Below are positions 23,198 to 32,905 of a DNA stretch of 64,000 bases, piece by piece. Numbering within the stretch: position 1 is the stretch's first letter; every line of letters begins with the position of its first letter. Source of the DNA: Polyodon spathula (lineage: Eukaryota; Chordata; Actinopteri; Acipenseriformes; Polyodontidae); NCBI RefSeq assembly GCF_017654505.1, contig NC_054538.1, positions 59,928,184-59,992,183 of the forward strand. Direction: 5' to 3'. A program made the translations under genes and the position numbers. The notes under the pieces were generated by a model. The model made no database searches and had not been told where the DNA came from. It saw nothing but the letters and a program-made list of their open reading frames with translations.

Positions 23198-24135
23198 TTA
23201 GGAATTTTTGTCTCCATGTTTCTTCTTGCTTGTCTTCTCAATCATGGTCTCCACAATCATTGCAGTCTCCTCATAGGCCTGAAATTTATCATCCTCTGAA
23301 AGCTTTTCCACAGATTCAACCACCTCCACTTTTTCATAGCTCATAGAATCAGCTGGTGGGTTGGTTCTTGGTGGGGGCGTTGGGTGCAAAGTAGACATGC
23401 CGCTCCTGTTCTGATCATCATGGTTGTTTTCTTTCCTGTTCCTACTGCGTGGTCTGGGTGGATGTCTAGGTGGTAGGCTTGGTCCTGGGCAAGGCCCTGG
23501 TCCTGGGTCTTCAAAGCTTGTTGGCTTCGGTTGATCCCCATTGCTTCCTGTCTTATTATGTATTCCACTATTTACATCCCTTCCTTTTCCCTCGTCATCC
23601 TCCATTTCCTCACCTTTTCCATTTTTCGGTGGCATTGGTAAGGGGGGAGTGGGTTTTCCATTGTCACCAGCCTTATAAAGATCATCAGGAGGCATCAGAT
23701 CATTCTGGATCTTAACAATGATCTGACCACTGGAAGGACTAGATGGACAGAAGAATGGGTCTACGTAGCTCGCTTCGCCTGTCACAAGCACGTAGCGCCC
23801 CTTAGTGTAGAAATCTGCAATGGGCTCTGGCTTCTTGTATCTTCGCATTCTGTCCCTCACGATGTTACACAGTGAATCAAAAGCTTTGCTGATCTGAGCT
23901 CCATCTGGCACATCTTCTTGTGCAATGTCCTGATACAGCATCCCATGTTCTTCTTTTCTAACCTCTTCCTCGTCAACATGTTCTTCTCCCTCTTCTCTTG
24001 GATCTCCAGTTTTCTGTTCAGCACTGTTGTCTGTCACATCTTTTGTGGTGATTTCCTTTTTTTTCAGGACCTTTTTGGCAAGGCTTTTCTGCCTGGGTTT
24101 AGCACTTGTGATTTCTTGGACAGTCTGGGTGATAT
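23198..24135 (-). CDS. BFSP1: BFSP1 exon 8 (tail and stop)
   Basis: The exon is 938 nt including the stop at 23200-23198. Acceptor ttccttaag. The tail opens with [20 protein letters not shown], then an acidic stretch, the [13 protein letters not shown] motif (about residues 424-434), the [19 protein letters not shown] block, a Pro-rich and basic stretch, and the conserved C-terminal [10 protein letters not shown] block. The VPD/G site (Asp427-Gly428, codons 23911-23900) corresponds to the position where mammalian filensin is cleaved and myristoylated on Gly. Processing here is inferred from conservation. Confidence 0.95.
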
Positions 24136-27100
24136 CTTAAGGAAAAAATGACATCTATCTTTCAGTAAATAAGTTTATATTGCTTTATTTAAAGTTCTAT
24201 TAAAAGCAAGGTAATTATTTAGTGACTGCAGAAATGACAATGGAATGCTTATGAAGTAAACATGAATTCATGATTCCCCACTTACTCCTACAGAACCACA
24301 AACCTGTCAAGAAGTCATGAATACACAGTTACCATGAACAAGGTTAACATCAAGAATAAGTGTTAAATGTACAGTATAATTAACTTATGTTTACTTCATG
24401 AACTTAATATGAACTAAACAGAGTAAGAAGACATATCTTAATTATGTTATAAATACATGAGTAAGTATGAATATGTGAAATACATAGTAAGGTATTTATT
24501 TCCAACAGCATTCTTTGAGAAACTTGTGAGTTAAATCCTTTAGAATAGGGCCCTTTGCAGTCTATGAAGCAATATATATCAAACACTGTGTGATTAACAG
24601 GATATTGTTCAGCTATAATATGCTATTAAGGTTTGCGGTGACCAATTGTTTTGAAAGTGTGGCTTGGTGTGGGCTGCAAATCAAGTAGAGAACGCCGCAC
24701 ACCTGTTGCTGCATATTGCTCTTTGTTAAAATGGTGTTCCCAACCCACACTTTTCAACCAAGACAAATGGTAAATACATAATGCTGTGAACCAGTCTCTG
24801 TGCTTCTTACCTTTCCCTCTTGTCGTGCTTGAGGGGGTGTTGCTGTATCGATAATTGGTTGTAAACAAGGTTATAGGAGTCCCAATTATTGCTGAATTCA
24901 ACCTGAAGCGAGAGAGAGACAAAAACCAAAAGCATGTCAACACTTTTAAGAAGGCCTTTACTGTTATGCATGTCGAGAGAACGACTCACAAATAAATATA
25001 AAAGTAAAAGAAAATAATGATCTTGAATTGATTTTTTTTAACAGTATTATATATGGCCTATGTTACTCCTCTCTTAAAATATGGAAATCCAGCTGGCATG
25101 AACAATTACAGACCAATTTCCAATTTGTCCGTTTTGGCAAAGAATCTGGAATCTATGGTCAGTAATCTAGTGAAATGTTACTTGGATGCAAACAACATTT
25201 AAAAAAAAAAAGAAACATTGCAGGTTAAGGATAATATAAAAATGACTCTAGATAAAAAATCAATATGTTTATCTCTGTTTATTGTTCTTTCCAAGGCAAT
25301 TGATACGGTTCATCATGCATTACTCAATAAAATATTATTGTGTGCTGGAATTGGATTGTAAGCAGCTGGATGGTTTCAAAATTACACTACTAATAGATCA
25401 CAGATTTTCAACCATGGAAATATGATGTCAAATCCTGTTTTGTTAAATAAGGGTGTTCCTCAAGGATCTCTTCTCGGCTCGTTATTGTTTATCCGATATA
25501 TTAAATTAATATTAGTGTTAATTATTAAAATTAATAATCTTTATGCAGATGATACTATTTTATACTCATGTAACCCCTCTCCTTCCTTGGCAGTCAATAA
25601 TTTGCAAGCTGATTTTGATTCCATTCAACGAGCCTTAATAAATCTAAAGCTTCTTTTAAATTCTAATAAGACAAAAGCTATGGTATTTTCTTCTACAAGG
25701 ACAAATGCTCCTAAAGAATTATCTTAAGTTACCTTAGATAACAAAGTTATTGAGATAGTTGATAACTATAAGTATCTGGGTATCTGGTAGGATAGTAATC
25801 TCGATTTTAAGGTCTGTATTGATAATCTTGCAAAAAAAATTAAATTCATAATAGGCTTCTTTTATAGACTCCGATCTTGTTTTTCTGTAGTTCCAAAAAA
25901 AAAAAAATAATAATAATAATACTTGCTTGTATATTCTTACCACAAATTGATTATGGGAACACAGTCTATAGGTTTGCATCACACTTAGCATTAAGCAAAC
26001 TGGATCCAATATATAATGCAGCCTTGAGAGATATTACGAATTCAAGTTACTGTACTCATCATTTTGTGTTATACAGTTTGGTTGGCTGGACCCCCTTGGC
26101 TTTGTGAAGGTTGAAGCACTGGTATATTCTGTTATATAAGGACATTTGTAAAATTACCTCCATATATAAATGAATACTTTATAGTGGCTTTTTGTAACTA
26201 CAGCATTAGATTGCATGCATTTTTTAAAATTATTTTATGGTTCCTAAAATGCGCACAGAGGCTGCTAAAAGATCATTTGTCTGTTTTGCTGTTTGGTCTT
26301 GGAATTATTTACAATCTAAACTTAAGTTGCAGTCCTGAATAACTTTAGTACAATTTAAGAATAAGCTGCACGATTATCTACTTGAGAGTTGTGCATGTTA
26401 TATGTAGTTGAGTAGACTTTTTACTGTTTGTTACTATTTGATTGTTGACTGTTTCACTGATTGTTGACTGTATTATTATGATTTGTATTTTATTTGTGTG
26501 GCTGTGTTTTTGTACCGTGTTTTATTGTGTTGCTGTAGCCTTTCTTGGCTAGGTCACACTTGTAAAAGAGATTTTAATCTCAACATGCTTACCTAGTAAA
26601 ATAAAGTTTTAAAACAATATAATACCTCTAGACAGAAGGTGTACAGTTTTAAAAAAAAAGGTTGAAAACCCCTGCCATAATCCATCAACTCAAGATTCCA
26701 CTTTTAACGGTGGGACAAGGGCCCTCTTTTAGAAGCATTCCCTCAGGACTGTACCATAAGGCTACCACATTTCTGGAAGGCTCAACCGGTAATTGAAAGG
26801 AAAACATTCATTCAGCAGGGAGAATCCGCTTATGTGAATGGCAGTGAATGAATGATCATGATAGCGATTGTAATTGCAGATGATTTATGACAGTGAAGGG
26901 CACTTAGGGCCCGGGTGAAATATATATTTGGCTGGAGGTTTCGTCCACGGGTGCCCGACGGCTACCTGCGCGAGGCCGGCTGGAAATACACGAACAGATA
27001 CGTGCATCCCAGTGCCGCAGATAAGAAGTGGCTGTAGCCACCTCTCTCTGAAATTACGAGGCCACCAAACCATGAATAAATAATGAAAAATATTTAACGC

Positions 27101-30100
27101 TCTCCACAGTAGTACTCTGCAATCTAAGGGCAGCCCTTCCTCCAGGCTATAAGCAATCAACTCTCGTTTCAACCTCCCAGCGCTTGACTGAGCAGCCAAA
27201 ACAAAAAAGAAGCGACAAGATTGAATAGTACACAGAGCTTTTAAGCACTTGCTGATGACGTATTTGTTATGGCCGGATTCTCCTTCCAGAAAAGCAACCA
27301 GGTTTACAATTCTGTAAATCATGACTGAGAGTTTCTTCACTCACATTTTTTAAAATGTCAGTAGGTAATTATGTTTTTTAACAGATTGGTCAAGTTTTAA
27401 TGGAGCAGTTCTGCAGTTGGTGAATATTTAGTATCAGGTGAATCAGAGTGTATTGCCTCAGCACAGTGCAACAGGCTTGATGCTTGTGCTAATAATAAAT
27501 ACTAAACCTTTTTACCTGTTGTCTTCGTTCTCAATGATTCTCTTGTATCTGTCAAGTTCATTTTCTAAAGATATTCGATACATGGCCAGGTGTCGGCATT
27601 CGTCTGTGTACTTTTCCAAGGTCCTCTCGGTCTCTTCTATTTCTTTGCGGAGACCTTCAATCTGCTCGTTGTACAACTGAATGTCATCATCGTAACTCTC
27701 CTGCGTATTCTTGATGGCCTGTTCCAACACTGAAGTCTGGGGGAGGGGGGGGGGGGGGGGGGGGGTAGTTATTACAAACTATGAACTCAAACCTACACTA
27801 TCCACATGTTGCTCAGGTATTCCTATTCAAGCCAATAATCATGTATTTGTACAAGAAACATATAGTGGTCCATTCTAATGACGTTCAAAACATATAATAT
27901 TTTTAACAAACATTTATAAATCAATCAATCACAATCTTAATTTTATATAGCACCTTTCATAGTGGAACACCATCACAAAGCGCTTTACAGGAAAGTAGTT
28001 TATTACACCACTATTAAAAGCCTTCATGTTGTAGTAAAGTTTTTTTTTTTTTATGTTACTTTAACACTGTATTACTACAGTATAGCCTGTTGATATTAAT
28101 GGATCCCTAAACTACATTGTGGCTATTATTTATGCTCAAAATTATCCAAATTGTACTGTCACTGCGGGTTCATAGTCCATTTTATACATTTCAATTTTAC
28201 GTTGTGTTGCATCGACTTTATCATGGATATTGGTGGATTGCAAAATACTGAGAAACTGATAGGTTAATTGGGGTCATGGTTGCTAAATACCTAAGAACTC
28301 TGAAACTGCTAAATTAATAAATAGCTTGTTAGTCAATACCGGTGTGCATTCATGTCTTTTCATATTTTAAAATTCAGCTTTCTAGCTCAGTTTGGAAATA
28401 AAGTAATCGCTGTCAGAAGTAATCTAACTGAAAATCCACTCCCTCAGTTGAGCACAATGCACTGCAGCTAATAGTGAGAAATTGATTTGAAAACTACATG
28501 AATTACACCATTTATAAAAAGTATCCAATTCTGTACCACTAGATGCCACTCAAGTATAGAAAGAACATACACACAGATTTGATAGTTCCACATATAGAGG
28601 GTATTTTGGAATGTAGCCAAATCAATGTATCTTGGATGTGAAATTAATTAGAGCAGCAAATTGTGAATTCATATGTGCTGGCAAAAAAAGAATAGTCATT
28701 CAGATGTACTTGGCCAATGTATTTTAAAAGTAGAATATTAAACAACCGCAAATATGTAGAACACATAAGCTGGTCTTCATTTTTTCAAAAAAGGCATAGT
28801 ACTGGCACCATACTTATCTCATTACACCCCTTCCTAAATTCAAAACACCACTACAAAAAATGAACATGTATTTGAACAAAACCAGTTGTACTGATTCTGA
28901 GGGGTGACCTGGAAAATAAATATATCAATCCACAATGTCATTGTCTTGTTTGAAAACTTAAATGTTTGTGGGTTATCAAGATTTATTTATTTATTTAGTT
29001 CTTTTTTTTTTTTTTAATTGAGCAAAATAAGACGAAACTGAAATTGTGGCATATGTTTTTCCAGGACATCTCAAAATTATATGTTTTTCAAATGAATTGA
29101 AATGACCATTTCCAAAACCACAATTCAGCTGTACTTACTGGACAACGAATTAGCTAATAACATACACACCAAGAAGGAGCAAAAGAATACAAAGCAAGTC
29201 TTTGACAGACAATATTGCTATATCCTCTAGAAATATCCGTGGGAAGAAAGCAGAAAAGCGGAATGTGTCACAGAGATTATTTTGCAATTGTATTATCTGT
29301 ACTAGTGTGTGCTTTCATTGCTTTCAAATAAACCACTGGCTTTCAGCAATACTGTAATCCAGTTAAAAACACCCTCTCTACTGTCATTATGACCCACCTC
29401 AGTTTGCAGTCTCTGCTTCTGGGTCTGTAACTGACAGAGGGCACTCTTGTATTCTTCCAGCTGGCTTTGCAGGGAAGGCACTCTTCTTTGAGCTAGCAGC
29501 TTCTCTTGGCCCTGGTATAGAAAAGTACTGTACATGACAAAGCTGACTAATTCTAATACATACTAAAATTACATTAACACTGTATAGTAAGGATCAGCAA
29601 TTGAAGTGCAATTACCCATTAACTAACATTTAATTTCTTATGGAATTAATGTTAAATTCATACAACTCAATGTTTCATTTATATTGAATCTAAGCCAAAC
29701 AATAAATTATAATGAATAAGCACAGCTTTTGAAGTTTGAAATATGTTTAAAATATTTAACCTCAAAAGTAATGAATTGAAGTAGCCTATCTTGGAATTCC
29801 ATTATGTATTTTCAATGTATTTCCAATGTATTATGGAACTTTGGAACCGTTTTATGGATTTAAAAAAAAAAAAAACATTTTTGAATGAATTCTAGAAATC
29901 CAGATAAAAAATGATTACCTCAGATATTCCCTCGATTATATTTGGCACACGGGGGGTAGTTTGGATGATTTGTTGGAGAATGTTGACATAGGTTTGAATT
30001 TCAACAAGGTTCTGTGATGAGAAAAGGCAAACAACAGACTCATGAAGTTAGATACATTTTTAAAGCCTAATGGCTCATAGACACCAATCAACACTAATCT

Positions 30101-32832
30101 TCAACTACAGTGCATAACCTAATGTCCACTATCGGTTAGTCAGGCAAGGTGAGGTAAAGCTGTTACCACTATTACCAAATTATGGTTAGTTAAAATGTAG
30201 AGGACTGCTGTGCTTTAAGTAATGTACTGTTTTTTTTTTTTTTTTTTTTTTAGTTATCTGTAACCTGCCAATGATGCTTTAATTAAATACATATTTAAAT
30301 TAGGCTGAACTGTGCCAATACTGTGCTTACAATAAAAACAAGCTTATCTATAAATGTTAAAACTTGTTATATAAGCCTACTTTCTCTGCAGTTTTTATAT
30401 ATTACAGTGTCACATCCATTACACGGAACTGAGTTTATTCTCTGTGCTGGCAATGTGATGTACAGTCCTAGACCACAAAAGAATGTGTCCTTGGAAAGAA
30501 AAAGAAAAAACATTTGGTCTCACAATAAGCATTACTGTGCTAGACTTTAATGTATTTACTGGCAACGCTTTGTGAGTGTGGTCCATTGTGCTGTGGAAGA
30601 GGGTCATGGGAGCATCTACGTTTTACTGAAGCCAAAGAAATCTCTTATCTCTGCTTCAAAGGTGTCTCTTGTCGAAACTATAATTCCCCATGGTCAGGCA
30701 GTCTAATATCATGATTGACCTACCTTTTTGTGTCTGTCTTTAGTGGCATTTATATCATCCTGCAGAAACTGAGATTGTATCTGTAGTTCCAGGTTCTCTA
30801 GCAAAGCAGCATCAGCCTCCTAGAATGAATTAAAACATTTTAAAATATTATTTGCCAATAGCCAATACCCTAAATCTGGTAAGGGCAGGGTTATCTTGGT
30901 GAACAGGAGTATGTCATAATGAATCTAGGGGAACCCCACACTGCATGTGAACAGTATGGCTGACTCTTATTTGCCCTCATTAGGCATGCAAATAAAGAAA
31001 GCTGTGCATTTTGGATAGGACAACATGATTCAGAATGGTCTGATATTAATGTAATCCATATTCTGGAGTAAGAATATAAACTGGATGAAAGTATGAGTAT
31101 TAGAATGGCATAATTCCAAACTGTAAAAAAAAAAGTGGGAAGATTGCAATGGAATCATCTGCCAAAGTGGGGTCTGTGAACTAATTTACATTTGAAGCAC
31201 TTATAGAAACGTTTTGAAAAATACCCTTTTGATACAATTATAACGCAAGTGCATATACATTGAAGGCAACATTTGCAGACCACAGTTTGCCAGCAATAGT
31301 AACACAATGCATTTGGAATAAATATTGCACAGTGTTGCTGACACTGTAACACACACTGCCATGGTGCGGTGATGGATTGTTTGCTTGCACTGCTTCACAC
31401 TAACGGAAATTGAAAACATGGAAATGTCACCCCTGTGGCTCATTGCCTATATTTATTTAATAAATATTAACAAGGATGTCTTCCTTCACTTAAAGTTACA
31501 TATCACATGAAAATAAACATAATTACATTTTGCAAATACTTCCCTTATATTTGTTTAGTAATTGTGCATATTACCATGCTTTCACAATGCCTACTGTATA
31601 CTGTGCATTAATTTTGCACTACTGAGGTTTACCATAGATTTCACAATACTTTGCTTCGCACCTAACAACGTATCTATCACTGTGGTAATTTCACAGCCAC
31701 ACTTTCAGTATGGTTTTACTGGGCTTTACTTAATTTCAACATTATTTTACATTGGTATGCCACAAAAGCTTTATAAATGTAAAAACAGTAGGTGTTTCTA
31801 TCTGAATATACTCAGAACTGACCCTGTCACTACCTAGTTTTCACTCCAGAAAGCTCTACCTTGTTAAACTGCTCCAGTGTTCCTCGAAGCTGCTGCTGAT
31901 ATTCACATTCATTCCTGTATCTGAAAATTACATAAAAGCACAAATTCAAAGTAATTGTTTTAGAAATGAACAGGAACAGTTTATGTCTCTTAAGAGCTCT
32001 TCAAGTTTTTTTGTTTCTGTTTTGTAACAATAACATAAACTTGTCATCTTTGCAAAAATATTAATAAAGTATCTTAGGGTACAAGAACACATATTAGGTA
32101 TATTATTATGTTTTCACTGTATGGGTTATTCAAATGTATGTACTATCCCTGGATGCAAGCCCACTAATCCATATACTGTAGTCTGATCTGTACAATACAG
32201 CAATTTTTCTCTTTTTTGTTTGTCTTGATTTCCATGAAAAGTGTTCAGCCTCTATTATCTAAATTAGAGGAGGCTGAATGATAGTTTTAACCTTTTTTAT
32301 CTCTGCAAATATCTCTGGTAATGGAGTACCAACTCATGAGTTGATTTTGACACTCCACTTGCAGCCTCCCTGTCATCTTGCTGCTTGAACACAGTTAACT
32401 ACATTTAAAGTGTCAAAAGTCTACTTCCCTACCTTGAATGTGGTTGTTTCAGTCAACTTACTTGTTTTGAAACTCATCCAGCATGCGCTCCGCATCCTTC
32501 AGCTCTCTTTGCAGCTTGGAACGATCTGCAGACAACTCCCGTATCTTCAGGCGATTGAGTCCAATTTGGTCAGTGAAGGCTTCCTCCAAGCCAGAGAGCT
32601 CTTCCATCCTTTGAAGAGTCTCCAGCTGCTTTCTGAAGACAACATTCCTTTGTTCCAGCACTCGGGCCCGGTTGATGTACTTGACAAACCGGTCATTTAG
32701 CTCTTGTAAACTTTCCCATCCTTGAACAGCAGACCCCAAGCTGGACACTTCTGGGTTTTTTTGATCTACAAAAGTGTCTGACCGTTCATATTTTTCCTTG
32801 CGCACTTCATGCAAGTAACTTGTCTTATACAT
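23198..32832 (-). CDS. BFSP1: BFSP1, filensin (gene-level entry, complete coding region in eight exons)
   Basis: Exons in transcript order: 32832-32462, 31920-31860, 30819-30724, 30011-29919, 29511-29398, 27736-27516, 24902-24811 and 24135-23198. They sum to 1986 nt, which is 661 residues plus a stop (human about 665). Known role: a lens-specific intermediate-filament protein that co-assembles with phakinin (BFSP2) into beaded filaments of fibre cells. Seen: short head, coiled-coil rod, and a long acidic then Pro-rich tail ending in the conserved [11 protein letters not shown]...[15 protein letters not shown] block. Exon sizes 61, 96 and 221 nt and all intron phases fit the intermediate-filament gene plan. 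No frameshift or early stop is present. It is convergent with PCSK2, with about 2.3 kb between stop codons. Confidence 0.96.
24136..24810 (-). other. BFSP1 intron 7
   Basis: AT-rich intron. It contains a small inverted repeat (TTGAAAGTGTGG near 24651, CCACACTTTTCAA near 24746). No mobile-element coding fragment seen. Confidence 0.6.
24811..24902 (-). CDS. BFSP1: BFSP1 exon 7 (start of tail)
   Basis: The exon is 92 nt. Acceptor cgcttcag, donor gtaaga. It completes the split Arg and encodes [19 protein letters not shown] then [11 protein letters not shown]. Compare the human ..FIETPIPLFTQ.. segment just after the rod. Phase enters at 2 and leaves at 1, as needed to join exon 8. Confidence 0.92.
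25040..26612 (+). mobile_element. Non-LTR retrotransposon (L2/Rex1-type LINE) RT fragment
   Basis: Reverse transcriptase motifs appear in order across broken frames: [14 protein letters not shown], then a DFSKAFD-type motif decayed to [29 protein letters not shown], and YADDTILY (the catalytic box). They are followed by the [20 protein letters not shown] and NKTKAMVF segments. The 3' end gtaaaagagattttaatctc ... acctagtaaaataaag is the kind seen in fish L2/Rex1 LINEs. Multiple stops and a poly-A insertion near 25897 show decay. The endonuclease and ORF1 are missing (5' truncation). Confidence 0.8.
25422..25727 (+). pseudogene. LINE reverse transcriptase core remnant
   Basis: The longest open piece, about 101 residues, spans the VPQGSLLG motif and the YADDTILY catalytic box. 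Upstream and downstream frames are broken. Confidence 0.8.
26885..27340 (-). other. Unassigned 151-residue open frame in BFSP1 intron 6
   Basis: The frame is open on the BFSP1 strand in DNA richer in G+C than its surroundings. The protein has Trp/Leu-rich stretches ([19 protein letters not shown]) and no motif that I recognise. It has no splice link to BFSP1. It may be part of an unnamed mobile element; I would not call it a gene. Confidence 0.25.
27516..27736 (-). CDS. BFSP1: BFSP1 exon 6 (coil 2B and helix end)
   Basis: The exon is 221 nt, the classic size of the coil-2B exon in intermediate-filament genes. It reads [20 protein letters not shown], then [17 protein letters not shown], and ends in [14 protein letters not shown], the filensin version of the helix-termination motif. 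Donor is gtaaaa. The acceptor is preceded by an almost pure C tract on the coding strand (27739-27765). Confidence 0.95.
27739..27765. repeat. Poly-G run (poly-C on the BFSP1 strand)
   Basis: 27 bases, G except one A on the + strand, lying directly next to the exon 6 acceptor AG (27738-27737). Confidence 0.95.
27915..28000 (+). repeat. Fragment of a common dispersed repeat
   Basis: The string attttatatagcacctttca followed by atcacaaagcgctttacagg is a motif I recognise from widely dispersed fish repeats. The exact family is not certain. Confidence 0.45.
29398..29511 (-). CDS. BFSP1: BFSP1 exon 5 (coil 2)
   Basis: The exon is 114 nt, 38 codons, phase 0. Acceptor tataccag, donor gtgggt. The translation [20 protein letters not shown] and the following [17 protein letters not shown] is heptad-rich and matches filensin coil 2. 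This exon is shorter than the usual 162-nt exon 4 of type III intermediate-filament genes, as expected for filensin, whose rod is shortened. Confidence 0.93.
29512..29918 (-). other. BFSP1 intron 4
   Basis: Short AT-rich intron with nothing recognised. Confidence 0.7.
29919..30011 (-). CDS. BFSP1: BFSP1 exon 4 (end of coil 1B, linker)
   Basis: The exon is 93 nt, 31 codons, phase 0. Acceptor tcatcacag, donor gtaatc. It encodes [20 protein letters not shown] and then a Pro-containing linker, as in filensin. Confidence 0.93.
30012..30723 (-). other. BFSP1 intron 3
   Basis: A T-run lies at 30230-30251. The open frames inside have no known motif. Confidence 0.7.
30724..30819 (-). CDS. BFSP1: BFSP1 exon 3 (coil 1B)
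   Basis: The exon is 96 nt, 32 codons, phase 0 on both sides. Acceptor attctag, donor gtaggt. The translation [20 protein letters not shown] continues with [12 protein letters not shown], matching the filensin rod. Confidence 0.93.
30820..31859 (-). other. BFSP1 intron 2
   Basis: AT-rich DNA with no recognised repeat. Confidence 0.7.
31860..31920 (-). CDS. BFSP1: BFSP1 exon 2 (coil 1B)
   Basis: The exon is 61 nt, the typical size of exon 2 in type III-like intermediate-filament genes. Acceptor ttttcag lies at the high-coordinate side and donor gtagag below 31860. It encodes [20 protein letters not shown] after completing the split Lys. It is too short to be found by ORF length; frame and splice sites on both sides agree. 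Confidence 0.93.
31921..32461 (-). other. BFSP1 intron 1
   Basis: It holds a small hairpin (32244-32278), with arms TTCAGCCTC and GAGGCTGAA. Nothing else recognised. Confidence 0.7.
32462..32832 (-). CDS. BFSP1: BFSP1 exon 1 (head, coil 1A and start of coil 1B)
   Basis: ATG at 32832-32830 opens a 371-nt coding exon with donor gtaagt at 32461-32456. [16 protein letters not shown] matches the filensin N-terminus. Residues about 42-63 read [22 protein letters not shown], which is the canonical intermediate-filament helix-initiation motif. Human filensin is degenerate here. Heptad-rich sequence continues to DEFQN. The exon ends with two bases of a Lys codon. Confidence 0.95.
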
Positions 32833-32905
32833 CCCTTCCTCTTCTCCTCCTTCCTTTCAAGAACTGTTGATCTTCTCAACCCCCTTTAGTCTGTGGAAAA
32901 TGGGA
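32833..32905 (-). other. BFSP1: Probable BFSP1 5' UTR
   Basis: Purine-rich sequence (gaaaggaaggaggagaagag on the minus strand) lies just before the ATG. No in-frame upstream ATG is obvious. I could not place a TATA box within the usual distance, so the transcription start is undefined. Confidence 0.35.

Larger units (their letters stand above)
24903..27515 (-). other. BFSP1 intron 6
   Basis: Most of it is a LINE remnant in antisense to BFSP1 (25040-26612). A GC-richer patch at 26880-27340 carries an unassigned open frame. Confidence 0.7.
27737..29397 (-). other. BFSP1 intron 5
   Basis: It carries the poly-C tract at its 3' end and a short common vertebrate-type repeat (27915-28000). The rest is AT-rich with nothing recognised. 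Confidence 0.6.

Noticed and set aside
23470..24151. Plus-strand frames opposite BFSP1 exon 8
   Set aside because: Antisense shadows of the filensin tail.
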